DNA from: Lachnoclostridium sp. An14
GTDB taxonomy: Bacteria; Bacillota; Clostridia; Lachnospirales; Lachnospiraceae
Length of the DNA stretch: 64,000 nucleotides
NCBI RefSeq assembly: GCF_002160755.1
Contig: NZ_NFLE01000001.1
Location: forward strand, 124,001 to 188,000
Direction of reading: 5' to 3'
Both the position numbers and the translations under genes were made by a program. How positions within the stretch are numbered: the first letter of the stretch is position 1; the number at the start of each line of letters is the position of its first letter. This document shows, piece by piece, positions 13,519-22,790 of this stretch. A model generated the notes under the pieces. That model was not told the origin of the DNA. It searched no databases and saw nothing but the letters and a program-made list of their open reading frames with translations.

Positions 13519-15459
13519 TTATCTGAGACAGTGCATATAACGCTCCGCCTCGTCCCATTTAACCACCACAGCAGCTCCTTTGCTGCAAAAAACAGAATAG
13601 GATGGATTCTCCAAATCAGCGTCCGGATGATACTGGAGCCGAGCTATTACTTCATCTGGATTATGGCACGGCCGGTATTGGGAAAACCGAAAACTAACAG
13701 TCCCCCGTCCCTTGCTGAAACCTGCCAGTTCTTCTCCATAATTCATAAGCTCTGACACCGGGCCGTTTCCCTGAATCTGTGCCTGCCCGTTAAATAATAC
13801 AGGTGGCTGAAATTCTCCATGATATTTTCCCATATCAGCCATTACCCGCCCCACATACTCCTCCGGGACAGAAATTATAAATTCATAATACGGTTCCAGC
13901 AGGACACTCTCTGCCTTCATGAGCCCCTGCCTGACCGCCCGGTAAAGCGCCTCCCGGAAATCTCCGCCTTCCGTATGTTTGATATGGGAACGCCCATCCA
14001 CCAGCACAACCTCCACATCGGTCAGCTCTGCCCCCGTCAGTACCCCTTTATGGCGTTTTTCCAGTACATGAGTGCGAACCTGACTCTGATAATTAACCGC
14101 CAGCCGGTCCACATGGCATTCGCTCCGAAACCGAATGCCAGAACCGGGCGTACCTGGTTCTAGGCGAATCGCTACCTCCGCATAATGCCGCAGCGGCTCA
14201 AAATGTCCGAATCCGTCTACGGACTGAGCGATCGTCTCCTTGTAGAGCACTTCCGGAGCTCCGAACGATATTTCCATTCCAAACCGCTCCCGCACCGTGT
14301 CCGCCAATATTTCCAGCTGAATTTTTCCCAGGCTCCGGATGGACAGCTGTTTTAACGATTCTTCCCATTCTACGGAAAGGGACGGATCTTCCGCCTCCAG
14401 AATGGAAAATACTTCCAGCACCTTACGCAAAGGAACAGAAGGATCAAACAACACTTTTGCCCTGAGGGCTGGGGAAATCATCCGCTCAGAAATTCCAGAA
14501 TCCTCTCCGATCCCATCTCCTGGCTTTAAGCTGGAAATTCCTGTCACCCCAATTAAATCTCCTGCAGATGCCTTTTGTACCGTTGTATACCGTTGTCCGC
14601 TGTACATACGGATCTGGTGAACCTTTTCCTCCTGAATAAACTCCTTAACATTCAGAGAGCCGCCTGTCAGCTTTAAAAAGGTAATTCGCTCTCCCTGGCT
14701 GTCATGGCGAACCTTATACACTCTGCCCCCCAAAGGTGCCTGCTCCTCGTAAGACGTTCTGGCCAACGAGAAAAACAGATCTAAAAATGCTTTCATTCCC
14801 TCTCCAGTCGCCGCGGAGCCTCCCATACAGGGAAACAGTCTTCGTTTCTGAATCATAGGCCGCAATCCCATAGCCAGATCCTCACGTGACAGGCTGCCGT
14901 TCAGATATTGCTCCAGAAGCTCCTCCCGCTCCTCAGCCGCTAAAATAACCAGTTCTTCCGGGATTTCCCATTCTTCTCCTCCTCCGGACCAAAAAGACAG
15001 ATCACATATCCTAGCGGAAAAGCGGCTCTGCAGTTCCTGGAGAACCCTGGAATAGTCGGCGGTATCCCGATCCAATTTATTGATAAACAGAAATACTGGC
15101 AGCTGATACTGTTCCAGGAGTTTCCAAATCGTCTCCGTATGCCCCTGGATCCCATCCGTCCCGCTCACAATCAAAATCCCGTAATCCATGGCCTCCAAAG
15201 CCCGTTCCATCTCGGAAGAAAAATCAATATGTCCCGGCGTATCAATCAGAAAATAGGTGTCCTCTCCCTTCTGAAACATCGCCTGCTCGGAAAATACGGT
15301 AATTCCACGCTGCCGTTCGATTTCATTGCAGTCCATAAAGCTGTCTTTGCTGTCTACTCCCCCTAGATGCCGGATCAGACCGGCATGGTACAGTACCTGT
15401 TCGGAAAACGTCGTTTTCCCTGCATCCACATGGGCCAAAATTCCAAATGTAAGTTTCAT
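13519..15459 (-). CDS. TetM-like translational GTPase (ribosomal-protection family)
   Basis: A 646-aa protein; start chosen at the ATG opening MKLTFGILAHVDAGKT because AGGGAG precedes it. The G1 motif AHVDAGKT, G2 region RGIT, G3 DTPGH and G4 NKLD are all intact, followed by EF-G-like domains II-V. Ribosomal-protection proteins (TetM/O/W) remove tetracycline from the ribosome using GTP. This one appears chromosomal, next to host genes and without transposon parts, so it may be a divergent housekeeping paralogue that gives little or no resistance. Convergent with xerS, divergent in spirit from the lexA locus upstream. Confidence 0.7.
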   Translation of the reverse strand: MKLTFGILAHVDAGKTTFSEQVLYHAGLIRHLGGVDSKDSFMDCNEIERQRGITVFSEQAMFQKGEDTYFLIDTPGHIDFSSEMERALEAMDYGILIVSGTDGIQGHTETIWKLLEQYQLPVFLFINKLDRDTADYSRVLQELQSRFSARICDLSFWSGGGEEWEIPEELVILAAEEREELLEQYLNGSLSREDLAMGLRPMIQKRRLFPCMGGSAATGEGMKAFLDLFFSLARTSYEEQAPLGGRVYKVRHDSQGERITFLKLTGGSLNVKEFIQEEKVHQIRMYSGQRYTTVQKASAGDLIGVTGISSLKPGDGIGEDSGISERMISPALRAKVLFDPSVPLRKVLEVFSILEAEDPSLSVEWEESLKQLSIRSLGKIQLEILADTVRERFGMEISFGAPEVLYKETIAQSVDGFGHFEPLRHYAEVAIRLEPGTPGSGIRFRSECHVDRLAVNYQSQVRTHVLEKRHKGVLTGAELTDVEVVLVDGRSHIKHTEGGDFREALYRAVRQGLMKAESVLLEPYYEFIISVPEEYVGRVMADMGKYHGEFQPPVLFNGQAQIQGNGPVSELMNYGEELAGFSKGRGTVSFRFSQYRPCHNPDEVIARLQYHPDADLENPSYSVFCSKGAAVVVKWDEAERYMHCLR

Positions 15460-15556
15460 CGCACTGATCTCCCTCTGCTGCCTGCAATCGAGACAGCACA
15501 CATAAAAGAGTTATACCATGAAACGGGATGTTCATACAAGCACTATTAAATCCAAA

Positions 15557-15850
15557 TTACTCAAAATAAAGGATGGTCAGATACTGACCCCGATGTATGG
15601 TATCAGATGTCAGCCCATTCATAGATCGCAGCTCTTTTACGTAATCCTCCAGCGGCATTTGTCCGCCGCTGTATTCCTTTGCCAGACTCCACAGACTGTC
15701 CCCTGCTTTGATCTGCATACTTTTATAATACCGCTGTGCGGAATGAGGCGTATCTTTTGCCAGTGCGTCCATCAAACAGCTCCCAAAAACCGTCATACAG
15801 ATAATTAGACAGATAACCAGAATCCCCTTTATCCTTCTCCTGTGTTTCAT
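15557..15850 (-). CDS. yneA: YneA-like SOS cell-division inhibitor with LysM domain
   Basis: A 97-aa protein; ATG at 15850 follows AGGAGGT. Membrane segment at about residues 8-27 (ILVICLIICMTVFGSCL), then a LysM domain starting near MQIKAGDSLWSLAKEY. In Bacillus, YneA is transcribed divergently from lexA and halts septation during DNA damage; the same divergent layout and shared SOS boxes are present here. The name rests on this context, as LysM proteins are otherwise common. Confidence 0.75.
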   Translation of the reverse strand: MKHRRRIKGILVICLIICMTVFGSCLMDALAKDTPHSAQRYYKSMQIKAGDSLWSLAKEYSGGQMPLEDYVKELRSMNGLTSDTIHRGQYLTILYFE

Positions 15851-15891
15851 AAACCCGATACCTCCTGATAATTCATCCTTTGTCGCGATTA

Positions 15892-16000
15892 GGAACATAT
15901 GTTCTTTGTGCCCTCATTATAATCGCAGAACATACGTTTGTCAATACGGTTTTAAATTTTTTTCGAACAAAGGTTTGCTTTTTTGCCGAACATATGTTAC
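15892..16000. promoter_or_regulatory. Four LexA (SOS) boxes between yneA and lexA
   Basis: Matches to the Gram-positive SOS box CGAACRNRYGTTYG lie at 15892-15905 (GGAACATATGTTCT), 15927-15940 (AGAACATACGTTTG), 15964-15977 (CGAACAAAGGTTTG) and 15987-16000 (CGAACATATGTTAC). Two lie on the yneA side and two on the lexA side, giving autoregulation and SOS control of both genes. Confidence 0.9.
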
Positions 16001-16036
16001 TATAGAGTCAGAATATCAGTTCGAGGAGGTTTCAGT

Positions 16037-16654
16037 ATGCAGCAGGAACGAATTACAGAAAAACAAACCGAAATTTTAGAATATATCAAAGAATGCGTAT
16101 TAAAGAAGGGCTATCCCCCTTCTGTGCGGGAGATCTGTGAGGCTGTACATTTAAAATCCACCTCCTCTGTCCACTCCCATTTAGAGACGCTGGAAGAAAA
16201 GGGTTACATTCGCAGAGATCCCACAAAGCCCAGAACCATCGAGATCATCGACGAGGAATTCAATCCCGCCAGAAGGGAGCTGGTCAATATTCCCGTCATC
16301 GGCACGGTCGCTGCCGGCCAGCCCATTTTGGCGGAAGAAAATATTTCCGACTATTTCCCGATCCCCGCGGACATTCTTCCTAATGGAGATGTGTTCATGC
16401 TGGAGGTCAAGGGGGAAAGCATGATCAACGCAGGAATTCTCAATGGTGACAAGGTGATCGTCCGAATGCAGAACACAGCTGAAAACGGCGACAAAGTAGT
16501 CGCGCTGCTGGATGATTCCGCCACGGTTAAGACCTTCTATAAAGAAGACGGACACTACCGCCTGCAGCCGGAAAACGATACCATGGATCCCATTATTTCA
16601 GATGAAGTGCAGATTTTAGGACGCGTGATTGGAATTTTCCGTATTATGGAGTAA
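16037..16654 (+). CDS. lexA: LexA repressor
   Basis: A 205-aa protein; ATG at 16037 behind GAGGAGGT, internal to a longer open frame. It has an N-terminal winged helix ([23 protein letters not shown]), the self-cleavage site Ala93-Gly94 (VAAGQP), catalytic Ser128 (KGESMI) and Lys165 (ATVKTF). RecA filaments trigger cleavage and release of SOS genes. The four SOS boxes upstream show autoregulation. Confidence 0.96.
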   Translation: MQQERITEKQTEILEYIKECVLKKGYPPSVREICEAVHLKSTSSVHSHLETLEEKGYIRRDPTKPRTIEIIDEEFNPARRELVNIPVIGTVAAGQPILAEENISDYFPIPADILPNGDVFMLEVKGESMINAGILNGDKVIVRMQNTAENGDKVVALLDDSATVKTFYKEDGHYRLQPENDTMDPIISDEVQILGRVIGIFRIME

Positions 16655-17002
16655 GAGGGCTTTCCGGTTTCGCTTGAGATTGGCCCTGCCATTTGATCAC
16701 CGGACGGGCTGCCGTATCTCCCAAACTCAGAGAGTGACACGGCGCGCCTATAGATTGTCTGAAAAAAGTTTCTGGAAAGAACGGATCAAAGGTACTGAAA
16801 CTCTTGTAATCTTATAAAAACAGAAGGGACAAAGCTGCGTTGATACACGAAAAAACGCTCCGGGGATAACGATTTCCCTGGAGCTGTCCCTCTACTTATC
16901 TTATTCTCATGATTCAAATCGAAAAGCTCTGAATACCGCGCGCCGCGGCACACACACCGGTGCCGGACCGGGGCCGCGTAAACAGTCCGTTTCCTACCAC
17001 AT
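16655..17002. other. Non-coding gap after lexA with one long hairpin
   Basis: No supported gene. GGGACA (16826-16831) can pair with TGTCCC (16885-16890), enclosing a better hairpin of GCTCC/GGAGC with GGGA/TTCC inside (16857-16884). Further right the sequence is GC-rich (about 16935-16980). Possibly a terminator region for lexA; there is no clear T-run. Confidence 0.35.
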
Positions 17003-17045
17003 AAAAAACATCCCGCAAAAGGGTGATTTCTCCCCCCTCGCGGGA
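17003..17045 (-). terminator. Terminator of the rsfS end of the housekeeping operon
   Basis: On the minus strand TCCCGC/GCGGGA arms (17011-17016 and 17040-17045) are followed by TGTTTTTTAT. It lies 45 bp after the rsfS stop. Confidence 0.7.
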
Positions 17046-17089
17046 CAGTTAAACAAACGTCTATCCTTTTATAAACACATCAAAGTGCA

Positions 17090-17443
17090 TCAAAGCTCCG
17101 AGACATCCACAATCGTCTTTCCGTCTCTCCAGATTCTCTCCAGATCATAGAACAGGCGGTCATCTCTGGAAAATGCGTGTACAATCACATCACCGAAATC
17201 CAGAAGGATCCAACCGGCATTCTGGTAGCCTTCAACCTGTTTGCAGATGTAGCCGGCCTTCCCCAGCACTTCCTCCACATTGTCTGCCATAGCCTGAACC
17301 TGGCTGGCGTTGCTCCCGTCTGCGATGATGAAATAGTCCGCCAGCACGGAAACATCCCGAATATCAATGATCTTAATATCCTCGCCCTTTTTATCTTCCA
17401 GGGCGGAGACAGCCAGCTTTACCATCTCTTTGGAATCGTTCAT
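17090..17443 (-). CDS. rsfS: Ribosome silencing factor RsfS (Iojap family)
   Basis: A 117-aa protein of the usual family length with the signatures DIRDVSVLADYFIIADGSN, VEGYQNAGWILLDFGDVIVHAF and RDDRLFYDLERIW. RsfS binds L14 on the large ribosomal subunit and blocks subunit joining when nutrients are scarce. It is the last gene of the operon and follows yqeK by 20 bp, the standard order in Firmicutes. Confidence 0.95.
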   Translation of the reverse strand: MNDSKEMVKLAVSALEDKKGEDIKIIDIRDVSVLADYFIIADGSNASQVQAMADNVEEVLGKAGYICKQVEGYQNAGWILLDFGDVIVHAFSRDDRLFYDLERIWRDGKTIVDVSEL

Positions 17444-17463
17444 ATTGCTCTCCTTTCTCAGCC

Positions 17464-18048
17464 TTAACGGCCGGGACTGGTCAGTTTTTTAAAGTATTCA
17501 TAGGCCTCGTTGGTCATAGGATCCACGGTACCGCCCTTCTTTTTTAAGTAGAGGAGGGTCCCCTCCAGAATCGCGTACATGGTCAGATCCAGGTCCTCAA
17601 AGGCCATTTTTCTCATACGGGGAAGATCAGGCGCCTTGTCTCTCCTGGGCTCGATGTAATCCGCAATATAGATGATCTTATCCAGGGTCGTCATTCCCGC
17701 CCGGCCAGTGGTATGCCACCGGATCGCCGAGAGTACATCCGGGTCTGTGATGCCATATCGGCGCTCTGCCAGCCAGGCTCCATACTTCGCATGAAGAACA
17801 GCGGGTGCTTTCAGTTCCGCGTCCTTCAGCTCGATCTCGTGTTTCCGGCACTTCTTTATGATCTCCGCGTCATTGTAGTGTTTCGCGCAGTCGTGAAGAA
17901 GTCCGGCCAGCTCCGCCTTGTCCAGATCGTACTCGTAGCGCATGGCTAATGCCATTGCCGTATAGGATACCCCCAGGGAATGCTCATAGCGCATGGGAGG
18001 AAGTTTTTCCTGCAGGCGCTGTCTGAAATAAGGAATCTGCTCATTCAT
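17464..18048 (-). CDS. yqeK: YqeK-type HD-domain Ap4A hydrolase
   Basis: A 194-aa protein with metal-binding HD motifs: His in YEHSLGVSYTA, GLLHDCAKHY, and later HAKYGAWLAERRYG and AIRWHTTGRAGM. YqeK enzymes split diadenosine tetraphosphate symmetrically to ADP. It lies 6 bp after nadD, its usual partner. Confidence 0.92.
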   Translation of the reverse strand: MNEQIPYFRQRLQEKLPPMRYEHSLGVSYTAMALAMRYEYDLDKAELAGLLHDCAKHYNDAEIIKKCRKHEIELKDAELKAPAVLHAKYGAWLAERRYGITDPDVLSAIRWHTTGRAGMTTLDKIIYIADYIEPRRDKAPDLPRMRKMAFEDLDLTMYAILEGTLLYLKKKGGTVDPMTNEAYEYFKKLTSPGR

Positions 18049-18054
18049 AAGACC

Positions 18055-18672
18055 TTAATCCTCTCTTTCCTCGTACAAATGGTGGGAACGGATATATTCC
18101 CAGACAGCCGTGGGAACAAAGGGCTTTAATTCCTGTCCACAGGCAGCCATCTTTCTGAGGCGCATGGAGGCCACATTAATTTCCTCCAAATGCAGCCGGA
18201 AAATTTCTCCACCGTATTTTTCTTTCAGATAGGCGATCTGCTCCTCCAACGGCCGTTTCGCTTTTGGATACTCCCGTCCAGCCACCAGAAGAACCGCCCT
18301 CTCCATAATCTGCTGCGGCAGATACCAGTTTTCAATCTCATACAGGGAATCGGCCCCGATGATAAAGAAAAACCGGTATTCCGGATAGCGTTCCTTTAAA
18401 AGGCCCAGAGTCTGTGCCGTATAGGTGTTTCCCTCCCGCCTGACCTCAAAATCAGAAAAACGGAAATAGGGATACCCCTGAATCGCCAGCTGGGTCATCT
18501 CACAGCGGTCCTCCGCGCAGGTGACGGTATGATCCGTCTTGTGGGGCGGATGTCCGGAGGGCATGAACCAAACCTCGTCCAAACCGTATTCCAGATACGC
18601 CTGCCGACCCACAGCGATATGACCGTTGTGAATCGGATCAAATGTGCCACCCATAATTCCGATTTGTCTCAT
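18055..18672 (-). CDS. nadD: Nicotinate-nucleotide adenylyltransferase NadD
   Basis: A 205-aa protein; I use the ATG at 18672 because GAGG lies just before it and the family starts with IGIMGGTFDPIHNGH. The second signature MRLRKMAACGQ ends with the ISSTxIR-like region. NadD makes deamido-NAD from nicotinate mononucleotide and ATP. An extra 7 codons upstream are possible but lack a ribosome binding site. Confidence 0.94.
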   Translation of the reverse strand: MRQIGIMGGTFDPIHNGHIAVGRQAYLEYGLDEVWFMPSGHPPHKTDHTVTCAEDRCEMTQLAIQGYPYFRFSDFEVRREGNTYTAQTLGLLKERYPEYRFFFIIGADSLYEIENWYLPQQIMERAVLLVAGREYPKAKRPLEEQIAYLKEKYGGEIFRLHLEEINVASMRLRKMAACGQELKPFVPTAVWEYIRSHHLYEERED

Positions 18673-18699
18673 ACCTGCCTCATTCCAGGCCATTGGATG

Positions 18700-18993
18700 T
18701 TAGGGGAGAACGATCTTTCTCTTTTTCTCATCCTTTGCCTGTTTATATAAAACAATTTTTTTGCCGATCACCTGCACCACTTCAGAGCGGGTCCGCTCCG
18801 CCAGCACCTGAGCGATGGAATTGCTGTCGTCCAGGCAGTTTTTCAGAACAGTCAGCTTGATTAATTCCCTAGCCTCCAGCGCCTCTGACACGGCGGTGGT
18901 GAGCTCCGGGGTCACGCTGCCCTTTCCGATCTGGAAAATAGGATCCAGGTTCATGGCAAGACCCTTTAAATAGGCCCTCTGTTTACTCGTCAT
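18700..18993 (-). CDS. yhbY: YhbY-family ribosome-assembly RNA-binding protein
   Basis: A 97-aa protein, a single CRM domain: MTSKQRAYLKGLAMNLDPIF, QIGKGSVTPELTTAV, then the LIKLTVL strand and VVQVIGKKIVLYK. It binds pre-50S particles. It lies between obg and nadD as in many Firmicutes. Confidence 0.93.
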   Translation of the reverse strand: MTSKQRAYLKGLAMNLDPIFQIGKGSVTPELTTAVSEALEARELIKLTVLKNCLDDSNSIAQVLAERTRSEVVQVIGKKIVLYKQAKDEKKRKIVLP

Positions 18994-19008
18994 GAGTTTC
19001 CTCCTATA

Positions 19009-20295
19009 TTACTTGTAATAATCAAACTCCAGGCCATACATACGTACCGTATCGCCTTCCTGGATTCCCAGCTCCTCCAGTTTTTCCAAAATTCCATTTT
19101 CCCGCAGGAAGTTCTGGAAAAATACAAAGCCCTTTTCCGATTCCAGGTTGGTGTAGCCCAGCATCTTCTCGATTCTGGGGCCTTCCACCACGTAAACGCC
19201 GTCCACAACCTCCACGGTATAGGGAAGATTCTCCGCGTTGCGCAGGGCGTTGGTATCAAATTCCTTCTCAAAAATCACGGGAGCCTGATCTACGGTCTGC
19301 AGCTTATCGTAAACCGCGTATAACAGCTCCCGGATGCCCTGACCGGTCACTCCGGAAATGGGATAGACCGGAATTTCCGGCTCAAACTCCCGTTTCAGAC
19401 GCTCCACCGGATCCTCTCCGCCGTCTTCCACGAAAATACTGTCAATCTTGTTGGCAGCGATCAGCTGTGGACGCTTTAACAGCTCCGGATTGTAGGCCTC
19501 CAGCTCATGGCAGATGGAGCGAATATCCTCCACCGGATCCCGGCCTTCCGTAGATGCCGCATCCACCACGTGGATCAGCACCTTTGTGCGCTCGATGTGG
19601 CGCAGGAAGTCATACCCCAGGCCTACTCCCTGGGAAGCGCCCTCGATCAGCCCGGGAATATCCGCCATCACAAAGCCCTTGCCTTCGTCCAGATCCACCA
19701 CTCCCAAATGGGGATCCAGGGTGGTAAAGTGGTAGTTCGCCACCTTCGGTTTCGCGTTGCTCACTCGGGAAATGAGAGTGGATTTTCCCACATTGGGGAA
19801 CCCTACCAGGCCCACGTCGGCGATCACCTTTAACTCCAGCTGAACCCAAAGCTCCTGGCCAGGCTGTCCGGGCTGCGCGTACTTGGGGGCCTGCATCGTG
19901 GAGGTAGCGTAGTTCATATTCCCAAGGCCGCCTTTGCCGCCTTTTAAAATGACTTCCCGCCGGTTCTCCCCCGACATATCGGCAATGACTTTCCCGCTCT
20001 CAAACTCCTTGATCACCGTTCCCTCCGGCACCTTAATCACCAGATCTTCCGCGCTCTTGCCGGAACAGCGGCGCTTGCCTCCTGCTTCCCCGCTCTGGGC
20101 CACGTATTTGCGCACCTGGCGGAAATCAGTCAGAGTGTTTAAGCCGTCATCCACCTCAAAAATGATGTCTCCGCCCTTGCCGCCGTTTCCGCCGTCAGGG
20201 CCGCCTGCCGGCACGTAAAGCTCTCTGCGGAAACTGACGTGTCCGTCTCCGCCCTTGCCGGATTTTATAAATATTTTTGCTCTGTCAGCAAACAT
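19009..20295 (-). CDS. obg: GTPase Obg/CgtA
   Basis: A 428-aa protein, the usual length; start at the ATG opening MFADRAKIF. It has the glycine-rich Obg fold at the N-terminus (about 1-158), the G domain with P-loop GFPNVGKST, DIPGLIEGAS and NKID, and a C-terminal OCT domain. It acts in 50S maturation and stress signalling. Transcribed with rplU, prp and rpmA. Confidence 0.96.
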   Translation of the reverse strand: MFADRAKIFIKSGKGGDGHVSFRRELYVPAGGPDGGNGGKGGDIIFEVDDGLNTLTDFRQVRKYVAQSGEAGGKRRCSGKSAEDLVIKVPEGTVIKEFESGKVIADMSGENRREVILKGGKGGLGNMNYATSTMQAPKYAQPGQPGQELWVQLELKVIADVGLVGFPNVGKSTLISRVSNAKPKVANYHFTTLDPHLGVVDLDEGKGFVMADIPGLIEGASQGVGLGYDFLRHIERTKVLIHVVDAASTEGRDPVEDIRSICHELEAYNPELLKRPQLIAANKIDSIFVEDGGEDPVERLKREFEPEIPVYPISGVTGQGIRELLYAVYDKLQTVDQAPVIFEKEFDTNALRNAENLPYTVEVVDGVYVVEGPRIEKMLGYTNLESEKGFVFFQNFLRENGILEKLEELGIQEGDTVRMYGLEFDYYK

Positions 20296-20375
20296 AGTTT
20301 CACCAATTCCTTTTGCAGTCAATACCTGTAACTTCAAAAAAGGCTTCATACGTTGTCTGTATGAAGCCTCAAGGA

Positions 20376-20666
20376 TTATTCGCTGATTGTTCTCGGATAT
20401 ACAGAAACCTGCTTTTTGTCTCTGCCCTTTCTCTCGAAACGAACGATGCCGTCTGCCATAGCAAACAGGGTATCGTCACCACCGCGGCCAACGTTCAGAC
20501 CGGGATGGATCTTCGTTCCACGCTGTCTGTAGAGAATGTTTCCAGCCAGCACGAACTGTCCGTCCGCTCTCTTGGCGCCAAGTCTCTTGGACTCGGAATC
20601 TCTGCCGTTCTTCGTAGAACCAACACCCTTTTTGTGAGCGAATAACTGAAGGTTCATTTTAAACAT
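20376..20666 (-). CDS. rpmA: Ribosomal protein L27 with cleavable N-terminal extension
   Basis: A 96-aa protein. The N-terminus MFKMNLQLF precedes [15 protein letters not shown]; in Firmicutes this extension is removed by the protease Prp between Phe and Ala, and that protease is encoded immediately upstream. The AAGGAGG ribosome binding site of rpmA is made by the last codons of prp, so the two are coupled. Confidence 0.97.
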   Translation of the reverse strand: MFKMNLQLFAHKKGVGSTKNGRDSESKRLGAKRADGQFVLAGNILYRQRGTKIHPGLNVGRGGDDTLFAMADGIVRFERKGRDKKQVSVYPRTISE

Positions 20667-20669
20667 GAC

Positions 20670-20999
20670 TTACACCTCCTTAAGCCGGATATTGATATAT
20701 TGCTCTCCATATTCATCCCGGATATTCTGTAACCCTAATATCAGGGAATCCATAAGAAGTTTCGATTCCGGACTGATTTCACCGGTAAAACGGAAGGAAA
20801 ACCCTCCGCCCTCCACAGCTGCCTCTCCGGTAAAGCCGTCCTCCGTAAAGGTTTCCACGGAATTGGCCATATTCAGTACCAGGGCAGAGACGGCAGCGCA
20901 GACAATGTCTTCGCCTTCCTCTCCATACCCGGCATGGCCGTCTAAGCTCACCCCGCGGGCATTCTGCTCGGAATCTTTAAATACTGTCACTCGAATCAT
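20670..20999 (-). CDS. prp: Ribosomal-processing cysteine protease Prp
   Basis: A 109-aa protein. The catalytic His is in GHAGYGEEGEDIVCAAVS and the Cys is in the same segment (about residues 22 and 34). Prp cuts the L27 extension so that the ribosome becomes active. It lies between rplU and rpmA, the standard Firmicutes order. Confidence 0.95.
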   Translation of the reverse strand: MIRVTVFKDSEQNARGVSLDGHAGYGEEGEDIVCAAVSALVLNMANSVETFTEDGFTGEAAVEGGGFSFRFTGEISPESKLLMDSLILGLQNIRDEYGEQYINIRLKEV

Positions 21000-21007
21000 A
21001 GTTTCGA

Positions 21008-21316
21008 TTAGGCATTGATCTTCTCGATCTTAACCTGAGTAAAGAGCTGTCTGTGGCCGTTTTTCTTGTGATAGCCAGTTTTTCTCTTATACTTGTAAAC
21101 GATGACCTTTTTGCCCTTGCCTTCCTTTACTACGGATGCGGTAACGGTAGCTCCGTCAACGGTCGGACATCCAACCTGCAGCTCGCCGTTGTTCACAGCA
21201 AGAACCTGGTCAAAGGTAACGGTCTCGCCAGCGGCAACACCAAGTTTCTCTACGTTAATGATATCGCCCTCAGATACTTTGTACTGCTTTCCGCCAGTTG
21301 CAATGATCGCGTACAT
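21008..21316 (-). CDS. rplU: Ribosomal protein L21
   Basis: A 102-aa protein; ATG at 21316 behind AGGAGGTG. It begins [14 protein letters not shown] and ends with the conserved [15 protein letters not shown] segment that binds 23S rRNA. First gene of the rplU-prp-rpmA-obg part, with its own promoter and leader. Confidence 0.97.
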   Translation of the reverse strand: MYAIIATGGKQYKVSEGDIINVEKLGVAAGETVTFDQVLAVNNGELQVGCPTVDGATVTASVVKEGKGKKVIVYKYKRKTGYHKKNGHRQLFTQVKIEKINA

Positions 21317-21319
21317 ATG

Positions 21320-21400
21320 GCACCTCCTATTATCATTACTCGCCAACTTCGGCGCCCACAGCTTGTCTGTGGAACTTTTCAGCCTCATTGTGCGGCATAC
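21320..21400 (-). ncRNA. Candidate L21 leader RNA
   Basis: The transcript from the promoter at 21407-21435 has a leader of about 85 nt before rplU. It contains a hairpin with arms CCACAGAC../..GCTGTGG and a second one, GCGCC/GGCG, then the ribosome binding site. Position and structure fit the L21 leader of Firmicutes, which allows autoregulation by L21. Identification is by context, not by a covariance search. Confidence 0.5.
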
Positions 21401-21406
21401 TTTAAT

Positions 21407-21435
21407 ATAATAGCATCGGCTGTCCGGATTGTCAA
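21407..21435 (-). promoter_or_regulatory. Sigma-A promoter of rplU
   Basis: On the minus strand TTGACA (21430-21435), 17-bp spacer, TATTAT (21407-21412): essentially consensus. Confidence 0.88.
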
Positions 21436-21596
21436 CCAGAATTTACAGGATTTTTGCTGATTTTGGAATGATTTTTGAATGCCTTTTAGAATAGCTTCCA
21501 GGCAACGACTTTTTGGATGATTTCCCCTGTGCCCCGTTTCATTCCAAAGCTTATTTTCACGAAAAAGCCCCGGACCTTTCTGGACATTTGACCGCC

Positions 21597-22790
21597 CTAG
21601 CGCTGTCCCCGCACCATCTCATGCAGCGGCTTTTTCAGCTTTTTCCTGGTAATCTCCACCAGGTTCAGGGCCGTCATATCCACCACGGTAGTCTTTACAG
21701 GGTCCTGCCGGCAGATCTGGCGCAGCCGCTCCATGAGAAACTCCCGGTCCTGGGCTGTCTCCATGTCGATGAAGTCCACCAGGATGATGCCGGATAAGTT
21801 GCGCAGGGCCATCTGGCGGCCGATTTCCTCCGCCGCCTCCAGGTTGATCGCACGGATGGTCTCCGACGCGTTTTTTCGGCCGGAATATTTCCCGGTGTTT
21901 ACGTCAATCACCGTAAGGGCCTCCGTAGGCTCGATGACCAGATAGCCGCCGGATTTTAACCACACCTGGCGGGAAAGGGCCTTTTCCATACAGGCATCCA
22001 GAGAATAAAGCTTTGCCAGAGGTAGCAGGCGATCCTCGTACAGGCGAAGTTTCCCCTCGTCCTCTTTCTGGCTGGATGCCAGGTAGTCCTTTAACTCTCC
22101 GTAGACAGCAGGCAGGTCCGTCACAATCTCCTCCAGACCGGCGGAGCTTAAATCCCGCACCGCCGCCACATAGGGGGGAATCTGCCGGTCCAGCCGGGAG
22201 CCACAGACCCGGTATCTGGACTCGGAGAGAATGGCGTCTAGCTGCCGGTTCAAGGTTTCCAGCTCCGCGAGAAGGGCAAAAATCCCCCCTTCATAGGCGT
22301 TTGTGCGGACGATCACGCCGCAGCCTGCTGGAATTCTGTCCTCCAGCGCCTTTCTCACCTGTCCCTTCCAGTCCCCGTCCGAAATCTTGGCCGAGAAACC
22401 GATGCCGCTTTTTCCCCTTGTGAGAACGGCATAACGGCCCGGCAGACTGATGGCGCCAGTGAGGACGGGAGCCTTTGTTTTCACCGCGTCCTTGGCCACC
22501 TGGACCACCAGCTCATCCCCCGCTTTCAAGGGAGCCGCGGACGGCGTTTCCGAACCGGTGAGCAGGTGCTCCCGGTTCTCCTGAAGGCTGTAATACCCGA
22601 TCCGTCCATCGCCGAATTCCACAAAAGCGGCGCCGATATTTTTCACCACATTTTTAACTTTTCCAATATAGATCCCATTTAAGAGGGAGGGGGACTCCCG
22701 GCCGTCCAGGGACAGACGGGAAATTTTCCCATCCGTCCACAGGGCCGTGAGGATGTCGCCCCTCCACTCTGTCAAAATCAGCTTATTCAA
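21597..22790 (-). CDS. rng: Ribonuclease E/G family protein
   Basis: A 397-aa protein from a TTG start (22788-22790) with GGGAG just upstream; no better ATG exists near the conserved start. It has an S1-like domain (GIYIGKVKNVVKNIGAAFVEFG) and the catalytic centre with Asp in VIDVNTGKYSG and ILVDFIDM. It lacks the C-terminal scaffold of E. coli RNase E, so it is of the RNase G size class. It cuts single-stranded RNA including rRNA precursors. It overlaps the upstream gene by 8 bp. Confidence 0.9.
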   Translation of the reverse strand: MNKLILTEWRGDILTALWTDGKISRLSLDGRESPSLLNGIYIGKVKNVVKNIGAAFVEFGDGRIGYYSLQENREHLLTGSETPSAAPLKAGDELVVQVAKDAVKTKAPVLTGAISLPGRYAVLTRGKSGIGFSAKISDGDWKGQVRKALEDRIPAGCGVIVRTNAYEGGIFALLAELETLNRQLDAILSESRYRVCGSRLDRQIPPYVAAVRDLSSAGLEEIVTDLPAVYGELKDYLASSQKEDEGKLRLYEDRLLPLAKLYSLDACMEKALSRQVWLKSGGYLVIEPTEALTVIDVNTGKYSGRKNASETIRAINLEAAEEIGRQMALRNLSGIILVDFIDMETAQDREFLMERLRQICRQDPVKTTVVDMTALNLVEITRKKLKKPLHEMVRGQR

